From CAINEC01 sp046303115 (lineage in GTDB: Bacteria; Bacteroidota; Bacteroidia; AKYH767-A; OLB10): DNA of 14,362 bases. How positions within the stretch are numbered: the stretch's first letter is position 1; the number at the start of each line of letters is the position of its first letter. The DNA is taken from assembly GCA_046303115.1 (NCBI GenBank), contig JBKCGZ010000016.1:1-14362 (forward strand). Direction: 5' to 3'. Position numbers and translations under genes: made by a program. Below are positions 8,217-14,362 of the stretch, in pieces. The notes under the pieces were generated by a model. The model was not told where the DNA came from. It searched no databases and saw only the letters and a list, made by a program, of their open reading frames with translations.

Positions 8217-8224
8217 CAAAGGTA
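8217..8224 (-). promoter_or_regulatory. -7 box of the metal operon, seemingly giving a leaderless mRNA
   Basis: TACCTTTG on the minus strand matches TAnnTTTG exactly and ends four bases before the ATG at 8212. Transcription starting the usual 5-7 bases downstream would begin at or next to that ATG. I see no TTG at the proper upstream distance, so the promoter may need an activator. Confidence 0.55.
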
Positions 8225-8281
8225 AGGAGATAAACATCGAAATAAAAGCATATTATACGATTAGATTAGGTTAAAATCTTG

Positions 8282-8311
8282 TTGCCTAAAAGCACCTTTT
8301 TACTACCTTTA
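8282..8311 (+). promoter_or_regulatory. Promoter of the enolase operon
   Basis: TTG (8282-8284) and TACCTTTA (8304-8311; seven of eight match TAnnTTTG) are 19 bp apart, the favoured spacing in Bacteroidota. Transcription would start near 8317, giving a leader of about 15 bases before the enolase ATG, with no Shine-Dalgarno sequence but an A-rich stretch. Confidence 0.6.
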
Positions 8312-8333
8312 CGGCCTTAAAAAATCACTATAT

Positions 8334-9623
8334 ATGAGTTTTATAGCACTTATACACGCAAGAGAAATTTTAGATTCTAGAGGAAATCCAACTGTAGAGG
8401 TTGATGTTTATACGCAAAATGGCACATTGGGCCGTGCTGCAGTGCCTTCGGGAGCGTCAACAGGAAAGCATGAGGCGGTTGAATTACGAGACAATGATAA
8501 TTCTCGATATGTTGGAAAAGGAGTTTTAAAGGCGGTACATAACATTAATACCGTTATTGCTGAGGAATTGAAGGGGATGTCGGTTTTTGAGCAGAAGTTA
8601 ATTGACGAAAAAATGATTAGTATGGATGGAACAGAGAACAAATCTGTTTTAGGAGCCAATGCTATCTTAGGAGTTTCCATGGCGGTAGCAAAAGCTGCTG
8701 CTATCGAATCTGGAATGTCGCTTTATAAATATTTAGGAGGAGTAAATACTAATTTGCTTCCACTACCAATGATGAACATTTTGAATGGTGGTGCGCATGC
8801 AGATAATAAAATCGACTTTCAGGAATTCATGATCATGCCTGCTGGTGCTGACCGTTTTTCGGAATCATTGAGAATGGGAACGGAAGTATTTCACGCATTA
8901 AAGAAAGTACTTAAAGACAAAGGACTAGGAACAAACGTAGGTGATGAAGGTGGATTTGCTCCTAACTTACAGAGTAATGAAGAAGCCATTCAGAGTGTAA
9001 TGATGGCGATTGAAAAGGCGGGGTATAAGCCAGGTGTTGATATTTTCATTGCTATGGATGCTGCGACGACTGAGTTTTATGACGAAGCGACTGGCATGTA
9101 TATTTTCAAGAAGAGCACAGGTGAGAAAATGACATCGTCGGAGATGGTTTCATTCTGGAAAGGCTGGTGTGATAAGTATCCGATTATATCAATTGAAGAT
9201 GGTTTAGCGGAAGATGATTGGAAGGGATGGGCTGAATTGACACAAGTTTTAGGAGATAAAATTCAATTAGTAGGCGATGATTTATTTGTGACGAATACAA
9301 AGCGTTTACAAAAAGGGATCGATGAAAATGTCGCCAACTCTATTCTTGTAAAAGTAAATCAAATTGGAAGCTTAACGGAAACTATCGATGCTGTTTCATT
9401 AGCAAAAGAGAATGGCTATACAGCTGTCATGTCGCACCGCTCCGGAGAAACAGAAGATTATACCATTGCTGATTTAGCAGTTGCACTTTCTACCGGTCAA
9501 ATTAAAACAGGATCTGCATCAAGAAGTGATAGGATTGCAAAATACAACCAGTTATTAAGGATTGAAGAAGAACTAGGCGAAGCAGCTGAGTTCAACGGCA
9601 GGAATTTTAAATTTTTAAGATAG
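8334..9623 (+). CDS. eno: Enolase (phosphopyruvate hydratase)
   Basis: This 429-residue glycolytic enzyme interconverts 2-phosphoglycerate and phosphoenolpyruvate in the cytoplasm. The length is normal for the bacterial enzyme (about 430). Visible landmarks are the substrate loop PSGASTGKHEA (about 38-48), the catalytic Glu in GDEGGFAPN, the Mg2+ ligands in IAMDAA, SIEDGLAEDDW and LVGDDLF, the catalytic Lys in the family signature ILVKVNQIGSLTET, and MSHRSGETED near residue 370. It is the first gene after a good promoter. The next gene begins six bases after its stop, so the two are co-transcribed. Confidence 0.98.
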   Translation: MSFIALIHAREILDSRGNPTVEVDVYTQNGTLGRAAVPSGASTGKHEAVELRDNDNSRYVGKGVLKAVHNINTVIAEELKGMSVFEQKLIDEKMISMDGTENKSVLGANAILGVSMAVAKAAAIESGMSLYKYLGGVNTNLLPLPMMNILNGGAHADNKIDFQEFMIMPAGADRFSESLRMGTEVFHALKKVLKDKGLGTNVGDEGGFAPNLQSNEEAIQSVMMAIEKAGYKPGVDIFIAMDAATTEFYDEATGMYIFKKSTGEKMTSSEMVSFWKGWCDKYPIISIEDGLAEDDWKGWAELTQVLGDKIQLVGDDLFVTNTKRLQKGIDENVANSILVKVNQIGSLTETIDAVSLAKENGYTAVMSHRSGETEDYTIADLAVALSTGQIKTGSASRSDRIAKYNQLLRIEEELGEAAEFNGRNFKFLR

Positions 9624-9629
9624 ACTTTT

Positions 9630-10043
9630 ATGAGCAACAATCCATCAAACGAAGAATTAAACGAGGAAGAGAACGAATTCGAGGAAGAGACCGAAGATGA
9701 TGAATCTGAAGGTGAAGACGAGAATGAATTTGAAGGCGAAGTTATAGAAGAGCACCTAGGGTCATCCGGAAGAAGAAGGAGAAGACGCAAGAAAATAAAA
9801 ATTCGTAAACGTGTTAAAATCAAACGCAAAGCGAGTCCTAAAAAGCGCGTTAAAAAAACCTTTGAAACTATCATCTGGGTTATTGTAGTAGCAGCATTTG
9901 TTACGACACTCGTTATTTTAATACTTCAGTTAGATTTAAACACTAAGAACAAGAAGATTCGTTCAGTGGGAATGAATACTGCAACGGAAAAGGTTTTACA
10001 ACCGAGCAGCACTTTTACAAATGATAAACATTTCTTATTGTGA
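9630..10043 (+). CDS. Unrecognised single-pass membrane protein with acidic and basic blocks
   Basis: I do not recognise a family for this 137-residue protein. Residues 8-42 are almost all Glu/Asp, residues 48-76 are almost all Arg/Lys (with six consecutive Arg), and a single membrane helix follows at about 81-101 (TIIWVIVVAAFVTTLVILILQ). A short polar tail of about 36 residues ends it. The basic block next to the helix predicts a cytoplasmic N-terminus (positive-inside rule). It sits six bases after enolase and 62 before citrate synthase. Some bacteria have ftsB after eno, but no coiled coil follows the helix here. The opposed charged blocks could fold on each other or bind nucleic acid or membrane lipid; this is a guess. 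Confidence 0.75.
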   Translation: MSNNPSNEELNEEENEFEEETEDDESEGEDENEFEGEVIEEHLGSSGRRRRRRKKIKIRKRVKIKRKASPKKRVKKTFETIIWVIVVAAFVTTLVILILQLDLNTKNKKIRSVGMNTATEKVLQPSSTFTNDKHFLL

Positions 10044-10085
10044 AGTGTTACCTAAATGATTAAATTCGCCAAACAAATTTTACAA

Positions 10086-10094
10086 TACCTTTTG
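10086..10094 (+). promoter_or_regulatory. Possible internal promoter for citrate synthase
   Basis: TACCTTTTG followed by CA resembles TAnnTTTG with one extra T and lies 12 bases before the ATG. No convincing TTG is seen 17-23 bases upstream. The gene may also be read from the enolase promoter. Confidence 0.3.
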
Positions 10095-10105
10095 CAATAC
10101 ATACA

Positions 10106-11410
10106 ATGGATAAGTTAAAAGAAAAATTCGCACAGAAAGCATTACCGTTAGCAGACGAAGTGAAAGCCATGATTAAAGAACATGGAGACTTAGTTTTAGG
10201 AAGCTATACACTTGAGCAGGTTTATCACGGAATGAAGGGAATGATCGGAATGGTAACAGAGACTTCAAAGCTTGATGCTGAAGAGGGAATCCGTTTCAGA
10301 GGATATTCAATTCCTGAATTAAGAGAGAAATTACCTCAAGGAGTTGGTGGCGAAAACTTACCAGAGGGGATGTTTTACTTATTGCTAACTGGAGAACTTC
10401 CTACCGAAGAAGATGCTCGTGACGTAAGTAATGCTTGGGCTCGTAGAAGTCATGTACCGAAGCATGTTTTTGATATGTTGGATTCTCTTCCGAAGGGGAC
10501 ACATCCAATGACACAGTTCAGCTTAGCGATTTTAGCAATGCAGACAGAAAGTAATTTTGCTGCTGAATACCGCAAAGGAATTAACAAGAAGCAATATTGG
10601 GATCCGATGTTTGAAGATGTAATGAATTGCATCGCTCGTTTACCAAGAATTGCTGCTTATATTTATCGTAGAACTTACAAAGACGGAGTACACATTGAGC
10701 CTAATCCGAAATTGGACTGGGGTTCAAACTTCGCTCATATGTTAGGCTTTGACGATGACGGAATGAAATCGTTGATGCGTTTATATTTAACAATTCACGT
10801 TGACCACGAAGGTGGTAACGTTTCCGCACATACGACACATTTAGTTGGTTCTGCTTTGAGTGATGCTTATTTATCTCTTTCTGCTGGAATGAACGGATTA
10901 GCTGGTCCTTTACATGGATTAGCGAACCAGGAAGTTGTTCGTTGGATTTACGACTTACGTGAGCATTACGAAGGTCGTTTGCCAAGTAAAGAAGAGATTG
11001 CTGACTATGTGAAGCAAACATTAGCTGCAGGAAGAGTTGTTCCTGGTTATGGACATGCGGTATTAAGAAAAACAGATCCTCGTTACATTGCACAAATGGA
11101 GTTTGCTCAAAAGAATTTAGCAGACGACGAATTATTTAAGATTGTTCAGATGTTATATGAAGTAGTTCCTGAAATTTTAAAATCGACAGGCAAGATTAAA
11201 AATCCTTGGCCAAATGTAGATGCTCATTCAGGAGTATTATTGATTCACTATGGATTAGTTGAATATGATTTCTACACAGTATTATTCGGAGTGTCTCGTG
11301 CTATTGGAGTATTAACTTCATTATTGTGGGATCGTGCGTTAGGTCACCCGATTGAAAGACCAGGTTCTGTTACTACGGAGTGGATGAAGGCGCAGGTTGC
11401 AAAGAGTTAA
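10106..11410 (+). CDS. gltA: Citrate synthase, eukaryotic (mitochondrial) type
   Basis: This 434-residue enzyme condenses acetyl-CoA and oxaloacetate at the entry to the citric acid cycle. The catalytic residues of the animal enzyme are all in place: His in GPLHGLAN (pig His274), His in VPGYGHAVLRKTDPR (pig His320) and Asp in NVDAHSGV (pig Asp375). Long stretches such as RLYLTIHVDHEGGNVSAHT and the NPWPNVDAHSGV region read like the mitochondrial protein and unlike the hexameric, NADH-inhibited GltA of E. coli. The N-terminus has no targeting peptide or secretion signal. It is the last gene before a strong terminator. The symbol is used loosely, since many authors reserve gltA for the other type. 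Confidence 0.96.
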   Translation: MDKLKEKFAQKALPLADEVKAMIKEHGDLVLGSYTLEQVYHGMKGMIGMVTETSKLDAEEGIRFRGYSIPELREKLPQGVGGENLPEGMFYLLLTGELPTEEDARDVSNAWARRSHVPKHVFDMLDSLPKGTHPMTQFSLAILAMQTESNFAAEYRKGINKKQYWDPMFEDVMNCIARLPRIAAYIYRRTYKDGVHIEPNPKLDWGSNFAHMLGFDDDGMKSLMRLYLTIHVDHEGGNVSAHTTHLVGSALSDAYLSLSAGMNGLAGPLHGLANQEVVRWIYDLREHYEGRLPSKEEIADYVKQTLAAGRVVPGYGHAVLRKTDPRYIAQMEFAQKNLADDELFKIVQMLYEVVPEILKSTGKIKNPWPNVDAHSGVLLIHYGLVEYDFYTVLFGVSRAIGVLTSLLWDRALGHPIERPGSVTTEWMKAQVAKS

Positions 11411-11444
11411 TTTGCTAATGGGTTAATGAGTTAGTTTGCTAATG
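11406..11444. repeat. Short direct repeat overlapping the citrate synthase stop
   Basis: GTTAATTTGCTAATG (11406-11420) recurs as GTTAGTTTGCTAATG (11430-11444), 14 of 15 bases identical at a 24-base period, with a partial GGTTAATGA copy between. The first copy includes the TAA stop. It looks like a slippage-prone low-complexity tail. Confidence 0.5.
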
Positions 11445-11466
11445 CTTTGACTAATTAAAATAATAT

Positions 11467-11498
11467 AAAAAGCCTCGAGGATTTCTTCGGGGCTTTTT
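11467..11498. terminator. Bidirectional intrinsic terminator
   Basis: AAAAAGCC (11467-11474) pairs with GGCTTTTT (11491-11498). The inner bases extend the stem to about 14 bp with two G-U pairs around a small ATTT loop. A T run follows on the plus strand, and the matching A run serves the minus strand. It closes the enolase-citrate synthase operon and can also stop the convergent peptide transporter transcript. Confidence 0.85.
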
Positions 11499-11515
11499 TG
11501 TGTTCAGATACAAAG

Positions 11516-11617
11516 GGGGCCACCACTCCTCCGCCCCATACGCAAAATTAGCGGGTACAAAACAATTATTCGGTCAATAAACGCTTATTGTCGTTTACAA
11601 ACGTTTATTTCTATTTA
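11516..11617. repeat. Intergenic repeat, copy A, with its GC-rich hairpin
   Basis: The AT-rich core (11545-11617) shares AAAATTAnCG, CAATTATTCGGT and TTTACAAACGTTTATT with the copies at 13482-13875. It has about 10 extra bases (GCTTATTGTC) before TTTACAAACG. A GC-rich block with GGGGC (11516-11520) and GCCCC (11534-11538) able to pair precedes it, in the same relative place as the hairpins of the other copies. It lies downstream of the peptide transporter gene, far from the other three copies. Confidence 0.7.
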
Positions 11618-11640
11618 CTGAGCTATTGAGGTGCTCAAGT

Positions 11641-11658
11641 GCCTCGATTCTTCGAGGC
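11641..11658 (+). terminator. Hairpin, probable second terminator
   Basis: GCCTCGA (11641-11647) and TCGAGGC (11652-11658) form a perfect 7-bp stem with loop TTCT. The tail on the plus strand is the imperfect TTCTGTTTT. On the minus strand no T run follows. Its stem resembles that of the stronger terminator at 11467-11498. Confidence 0.45.
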
Positions 11659-11692
11659 TTCTGTTTTAATCTGCGATTTTTAGAAATAAATT

Positions 11693-13315
11693 TTACGTGT
11701 GCTCTTTAAAAATTCTGTTCAACCATTTTAACATGGAGAATGCAATCCCTGTTGCAATCAATAATAAAACGCAGTTGAGAAGAAAGAAGTCGGTTTTTTG
11801 CTCGTATTTATCCCACATACTTGCGAGTACGCCACTTAATTTATTTCCAATAGAAGTACTTAAAAACCAGCCACCCATCATCAATGCTGTTATACGCGGT
11901 GGACTTAATTTAGAAACTAAACTTAATCCCATAGGACTCAAAAACAACTCACCAATTGTGATTACTCCATAGCAGGCAATCAGCCACCAGACAGTTACCT
12001 TTTCTTGTCCGTTGCTACCTGCCTTTGCTGCTGCCACCATCACTAATGCAGATAGTGCAGAGATGAATAATCCGTAGGCGATTTTTGCAGGAGTAGAAGG
12101 TTCTTTTTTTCTTCCGCGAAGCCAAGTAAAGAATGCAACCACTAAGGGCGTTAACATAATTACCCAACCTGGGTTAATCGATTGACTTAAATTAGTTGCC
12201 CATACACTAACCTTTTCTCCTTCTGCAGGTAATTCAGCTTTCGCTTCATTGCGGAAATAAATTGGATAATTTAATTCTTGTTTTACAACACCATTTTCTT
12301 TTTGCAAACGGAAGTATTCATCGTAAACAGGAACAGAATCTTTAGCATACGTAAGTTGCTTTGATTGCTTAAGCGAATTAAAAACAACTTCACTTGTACC
12401 AGTTAAAGAACGATCGGTATAACGATCGGCCCATGTGTTTAAGGCAGAACCATTTTGTTTGAATACTGCCCAGAATAAAATTACTACAGCAAAGATTGCG
12501 AGCATTGCACCAATTGGAGCTTTCTCTTCTTTAGGTGCAGTGAAATACAAGTTTGCATAGAAATAAAGAACAGGCAAGCAACTTAGAATAAATGCATCGG
12601 TGCTATCGCTACCAAAAATATTATCAGGAATCATCCATCCTATCACGCCAAACACCACTGCTGGTAAAAGAATGAGTGCAATAATTTTCGACATTGGCAT
12701 ATCACCATCTTGAATTCCTTTTTTCTGATCGTATCCTACGTAATGTTTCTTCCCGGAGGTAAATACAATTAAACCAATGAACATTCCGATACCTGCAGCC
12801 ATAAATGCCCATCCCCAACCAAGCATAATTTGCAATGCAGCGCCAAAGAAGTTACAGATAAAGGCACCGATGTTAATTCCCATGTAGAAGATATTATACC
12901 CTTCGTCTTTCTTCTCTCGATATTCATCCGTCGAATAAATATTACCGAGCAACGTAGATATATTCGGCTTGAAGAAACCATTTCCTGCAATTACGAGCGT
13001 CATACCCACATACAAAGCTGTGATATGATGCACACCCATGAGACAATAACCTAGTCCCATCATTACACCACCAATGACTACCGCTCTCGAATATCCTAAA
13101 TAACGATCTGCTATTAGTCCGCCTAAAAACGGCGTAAGAAATACCAGTGCTATGAAGGTTCCATATAAATCGGAAGCCTCTGCTTCTGTCATGGCAAAAC
13201 CATCTTTCACATCTTTTAAATAAAGCGTGAAAATTCCAATCATTAAATAATAGCCAAATCGCTCCCACATTTCAGAGAAGAACAGGAAGGGTAAACCGGA
13301 AGGATGTTTTTTCAT
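11693..13315 (-). CDS. POT (PTR2) family peptide:proton symporter
   Basis: This 540-residue inner membrane transporter belongs to the proton-coupled oligopeptide transporter branch of the major facilitator superfamily. It has the ExxERFxYY motif in helix 1 (Glu15, Glu18, Arg19; FSEMWERFGYY), GGLIADRYLG after helix 2, the family signature FKPNIS in helix 4 (115-120), and YNIFYMGINIGA in helix 5. A hydrophilic stretch of about 70 residues (roughly 300-370) interrupts the C-terminal half, as in Bacteroidota members. About 12-14 helices are visible. It stands alone as a transcription unit, flanked on both sides by copies of the same intergenic repeat. Di- and tripeptides are the expected substrates. 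Other bacterial POT proteins have different preferences, so no gene symbol is given. Confidence 0.94.
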   Translation of the reverse strand: MKKHPSGLPFLFFSEMWERFGYYLMIGIFTLYLKDVKDGFAMTEAEASDLYGTFIALVFLTPFLGGLIADRYLGYSRAVVIGGVMMGLGYCLMGVHHITALYVGMTLVIAGNGFFKPNISTLLGNIYSTDEYREKKDEGYNIFYMGINIGAFICNFFGAALQIMLGWGWAFMAAGIGMFIGLIVFTSGKKHYVGYDQKKGIQDGDMPMSKIIALILLPAVVFGVIGWMIPDNIFGSDSTDAFILSCLPVLYFYANLYFTAPKEEKAPIGAMLAIFAVVILFWAVFKQNGSALNTWADRYTDRSLTGTSEVVFNSLKQSKQLTYAKDSVPVYDEYFRLQKENGVVKQELNYPIYFRNEAKAELPAEGEKVSVWATNLSQSINPGWVIMLTPLVVAFFTWLRGRKKEPSTPAKIAYGLFISALSALVMVAAAKAGSNGQEKVTVWWLIACYGVITIGELFLSPMGLSLVSKLSPPRITALMMGGWFLSTSIGNKLSGVLASMWDKYEQKTDFFLLNCVLLLIATGIAFSMLKWLNRIFKEHT

Positions 13316-13352
13316 TGTTATGTCGTTTGAGTTTTTAAAAATAGGAAAAAGA

Positions 13353-13427
13353 GTGATGATTTGATAATTTGATGATTGGATGATTTGAAAATTTGAAAAT
13401 TTGAAAATTTGAAAATGTGAAAATGTG
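13353..13427. repeat. 8-bp microsatellite upstream of the peptide transporter
   Basis: From about 13383 the unit ATTTGAAA is repeated about four times and passes into ATGTGAAA ATGTG. Before it (13353-13383) is a looser run of GATGATTTGATAATTTG-like units. It lies 40-110 bases upstream of the transporter start codon, where copy-number change could alter promoter spacing. No clear -7/-33 pair is visible in this upstream region. Confidence 0.75.
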
Positions 13428-13437
13428 TTTCCTTAGA

Positions 13438-13556
13438 CTTCGGGCGGTGATCGCGAAGCATAGAAGCATTGGGAAGTGAACAAAATTAACGAGCACAAAA
13501 CAATTATTCAGTTAATAAGCATCCATTACTTGCCTTCGTTCATTTAATCTGATTAA
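13438..13556. repeat. Intergenic repeat, copy B (diverged), with hairpin
   Basis: The core 13482-13556 aligns with copies C and D (AAAATTA, CAATTATTCAGTTAATAA, ATTACTTGCCTTC, TCTGATTAAT) but lacks about 10 bases including ACAAACGTTT. A hairpin with arms CTTCG (13438-13442) and CGAAG (13454-13458) lies about 25 bases upstream of the core. Copy B is the most diverged of the array. Confidence 0.7.
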
Positions 13557-13595
13557 TCGCCTCTCAAAAAACTAATCTAAAAATTAAAACAAACA

Positions 13596-13719
13596 CCCAA
13601 CACCATGGGGGGACAGCAGCCCCACCCCGCAATAAAATTACCGCATCCAAAATAATTATTCGGTTATTAAACATTTACAAACGTTTATTATTTGTCTTCA
13701 CTCCTTTTATCTAATTAAT
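13596..13719. repeat. Intergenic repeat, copy C, with hairpin cassette
   Basis: CCCAACACCAT (13596-13606) is followed by a GC-rich insert (13607-13633) and the AT-rich core from 13634. Bases 13634-13704 match 13794-13864 of copy D at 68 of 71 positions. The insert can pair TGGGG (13606-13610) with CCCCA (13620-13624). Within the core, AAACGTTT is an 8-bp palindrome flanked by inverted TTATTAAAC/GTTTATTAT-like arms. Confidence 0.85.
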
Positions 13720-13756
13720 AGTCTTTAAAAAAATCTATCCCAAAACTTAAAAAAAG

Positions 13757-13875
13757 CCCAACACCATTCCCGAGAAAACCTCGGGACCGAAGTAAAATTA
13801 TCGCATCCAAAATAATTACCCGGTTATTAAACATTTACAAACGTTTATTATTTGTCTTCACTCCATTAAGCTAAT
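13757..13875. repeat. Intergenic repeat, copy D, with hairpin cassette
   Basis: The same CCCAACACCAT block (13757-13767) is followed by a different GC-rich insert (13768-13793) and the core (13794-13875). The insert forms a 7-bp stem, TCCCGAG (13768-13774) and CTCGGGA (13780-13786), with loop AAAAC. The core starts exactly 160 bases after that of copy C and ends about 28 bases before the start codon of the next gene. Confidence 0.85.
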
Positions 13876-13902
13876 CATCTCGTTTTTTCCTATTTTCACT
13901 TA

Positions 13903-14362
13903 ATGCAAAATCAGAAGTATTTTATCTATTTGCTTTTATTGATTTATTCTGCCTTAGCCGCTTATACCATTTATCATTTTGATGGAACAGGTGATAATGG
14001 TGACAGTATTTTACACTACCTACATGCGCGTTATGCACCACAACATCCTGAGGTTTATTTTTATCATTGGTCGAAGCCGCTATATGTTTTATTGGCTTCA
14101 CCGTTAGCGCAATTCGGATTTATAGGAATAAAACTCTTCAATGTTTTGCTTGCTTTAGGAAGCATCTACTTAACGTTTCAGACAAGTCAATTACTGAATC
14201 AAAAATCTCCAACTGTTGCTGCATTAATGCTTATATGCACACCGCTTTATTACATTTTGACATTCTCAGGATTAACAGAAATCTTATTTGGCTTTTGGCT
14301 TTGCCTTGGACTTTACTTCTATTTAAAAGAAAAGAGAATTACGGCGCTGATATTATTTTCCT
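13903..14362 (+). CDS. Multi-pass membrane protein, probable GT-C glycosyltransferase (5' part)
   Basis: The frame is open from the ATG to the right edge, giving 153 residues with no stop. A first helix (about 6-22) is followed by an extracytoplasmic loop with GTGDNGDSILHYLHARYAP and a conserved-looking HWSKPLY (55-61). At least four more hydrophobic segments come after. A first long loop with an Asp motif after helix 1 is the plan of GT-C enzymes that use polyprenyl-phosphate sugars (ArnT/PMT-like, GT39/GT87 groups). The identification rests on this layout only. The first part of the gene lies directly after repeat copy D, so its promoter must lie inside or at the edge of the repeat (TATTTTCA at 13891-13898 is a weak -7 candidate). 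Confidence 0.6.
   Translation, partial: MQNQKYFIYLLLLIYSALAAYTIYHFDGTGDNGDSILHYLHARYAPQHPEVYFYHWSKPLYVLLASPLAQFGFIGIKLFNVLLALGSIYLTFQTSQLLNQKSPTVAALMLICTPLYYILTFSGLTEILFGFWLCLGLYFYLKEKRITALILFS

Noticed and set aside
9630..10043. FtsB/DivIC-like division protein after enolase
   Set aside because: FtsB has a short N-terminus and a long coiled coil after its helix. This protein has a long charged N-terminus and only a short polar tail.
12769..13268. Several overlapping open frames on both strands inside the peptide transporter
   Set aside because: They are shadows of the transporter frame, with no family features; the same holds for the antisense frames inside the ABC, enolase, receptor and citrate synthase genes.
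13482..13875. CRISPR array
   Set aside because: The conserved units are too long, too few and diverged, the segments between them are themselves conserved, and no cas gene is near.
13316..13902. Remnant of an insertion sequence carrying the repeats
   Set aside because: No transposase fragment, terminal inverted repeats or target duplication could be recognised.

Overview
The window looks like an AT-rich chromosomal segment of a member of the Bacteroidota. The evidence is: promoters of the TTG/TAnnTTTG type; start codons with no Shine-Dalgarno sequence; a TonB-dependent receptor with a carboxypeptidase-regulatory-like N-terminus; a Cys-rich HYC_CC_PP-like protein; and a 16S 5' part of Bacteroidota character. 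I cannot place it at order or family level from the sequence alone.

Layout. (1) 1-371: the 5' part of a 16S rRNA gene on the minus strand, running off the left edge. (2) 372-912: rRNA leader with two tandem minus-strand promoters, divergent from the next operon. (3) 913-5200: a tight plus-strand operon of a NatA/NatB-like ABC exporter, a Ppx/GppA-type phosphatase and an NtrC-type regulator. The regulator is split by one in-frame TAA. (4) 8212-5202, minus strand: a three-gene envelope metal-handling operon of a Cys-rich small protein, a TonB-dependent receptor and a secreted HMA-domain protein. It converges on the regulator gene with a single base between the stop codons. (5) 8334-11410, plus strand: enolase, an unrecognised polyampholytic membrane protein, and a citrate synthase of the mitochondrial type. 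(6) 11411-11692: convergent intergenic region with a strong bidirectional terminator and one copy (A) of a repeat. (7) 13315-11693, minus strand: a POT-family peptide transporter. (8) 13316-13902: non-coding region with an 8-bp microsatellite and a tandem array of three more repeat copies (B, C, D), each preceded by a different GC-rich hairpin. (9) 13903-14362: the 5' part of a multi-pass membrane protein, probably a GT-C glycosyltransferase, running off the right edge.

How the genes fit together. Enolase and citrate synthase are core carbon metabolism. The minus-strand Cys-rich/receptor/HMA set probably moves or buffers a soft metal such as copper across the envelope. The exporter operon carries a phosphatase and a two-component-type regulator whose targets cannot be seen here.

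The most notable items are the roughly 150-160 bp repeat family with interchangeable GC-rich hairpins (it also brackets the peptide transporter gene), the clean single-codon interruption of the NtrC-type regulator, and the metal-handling operon with a promoter that appears leaderless.
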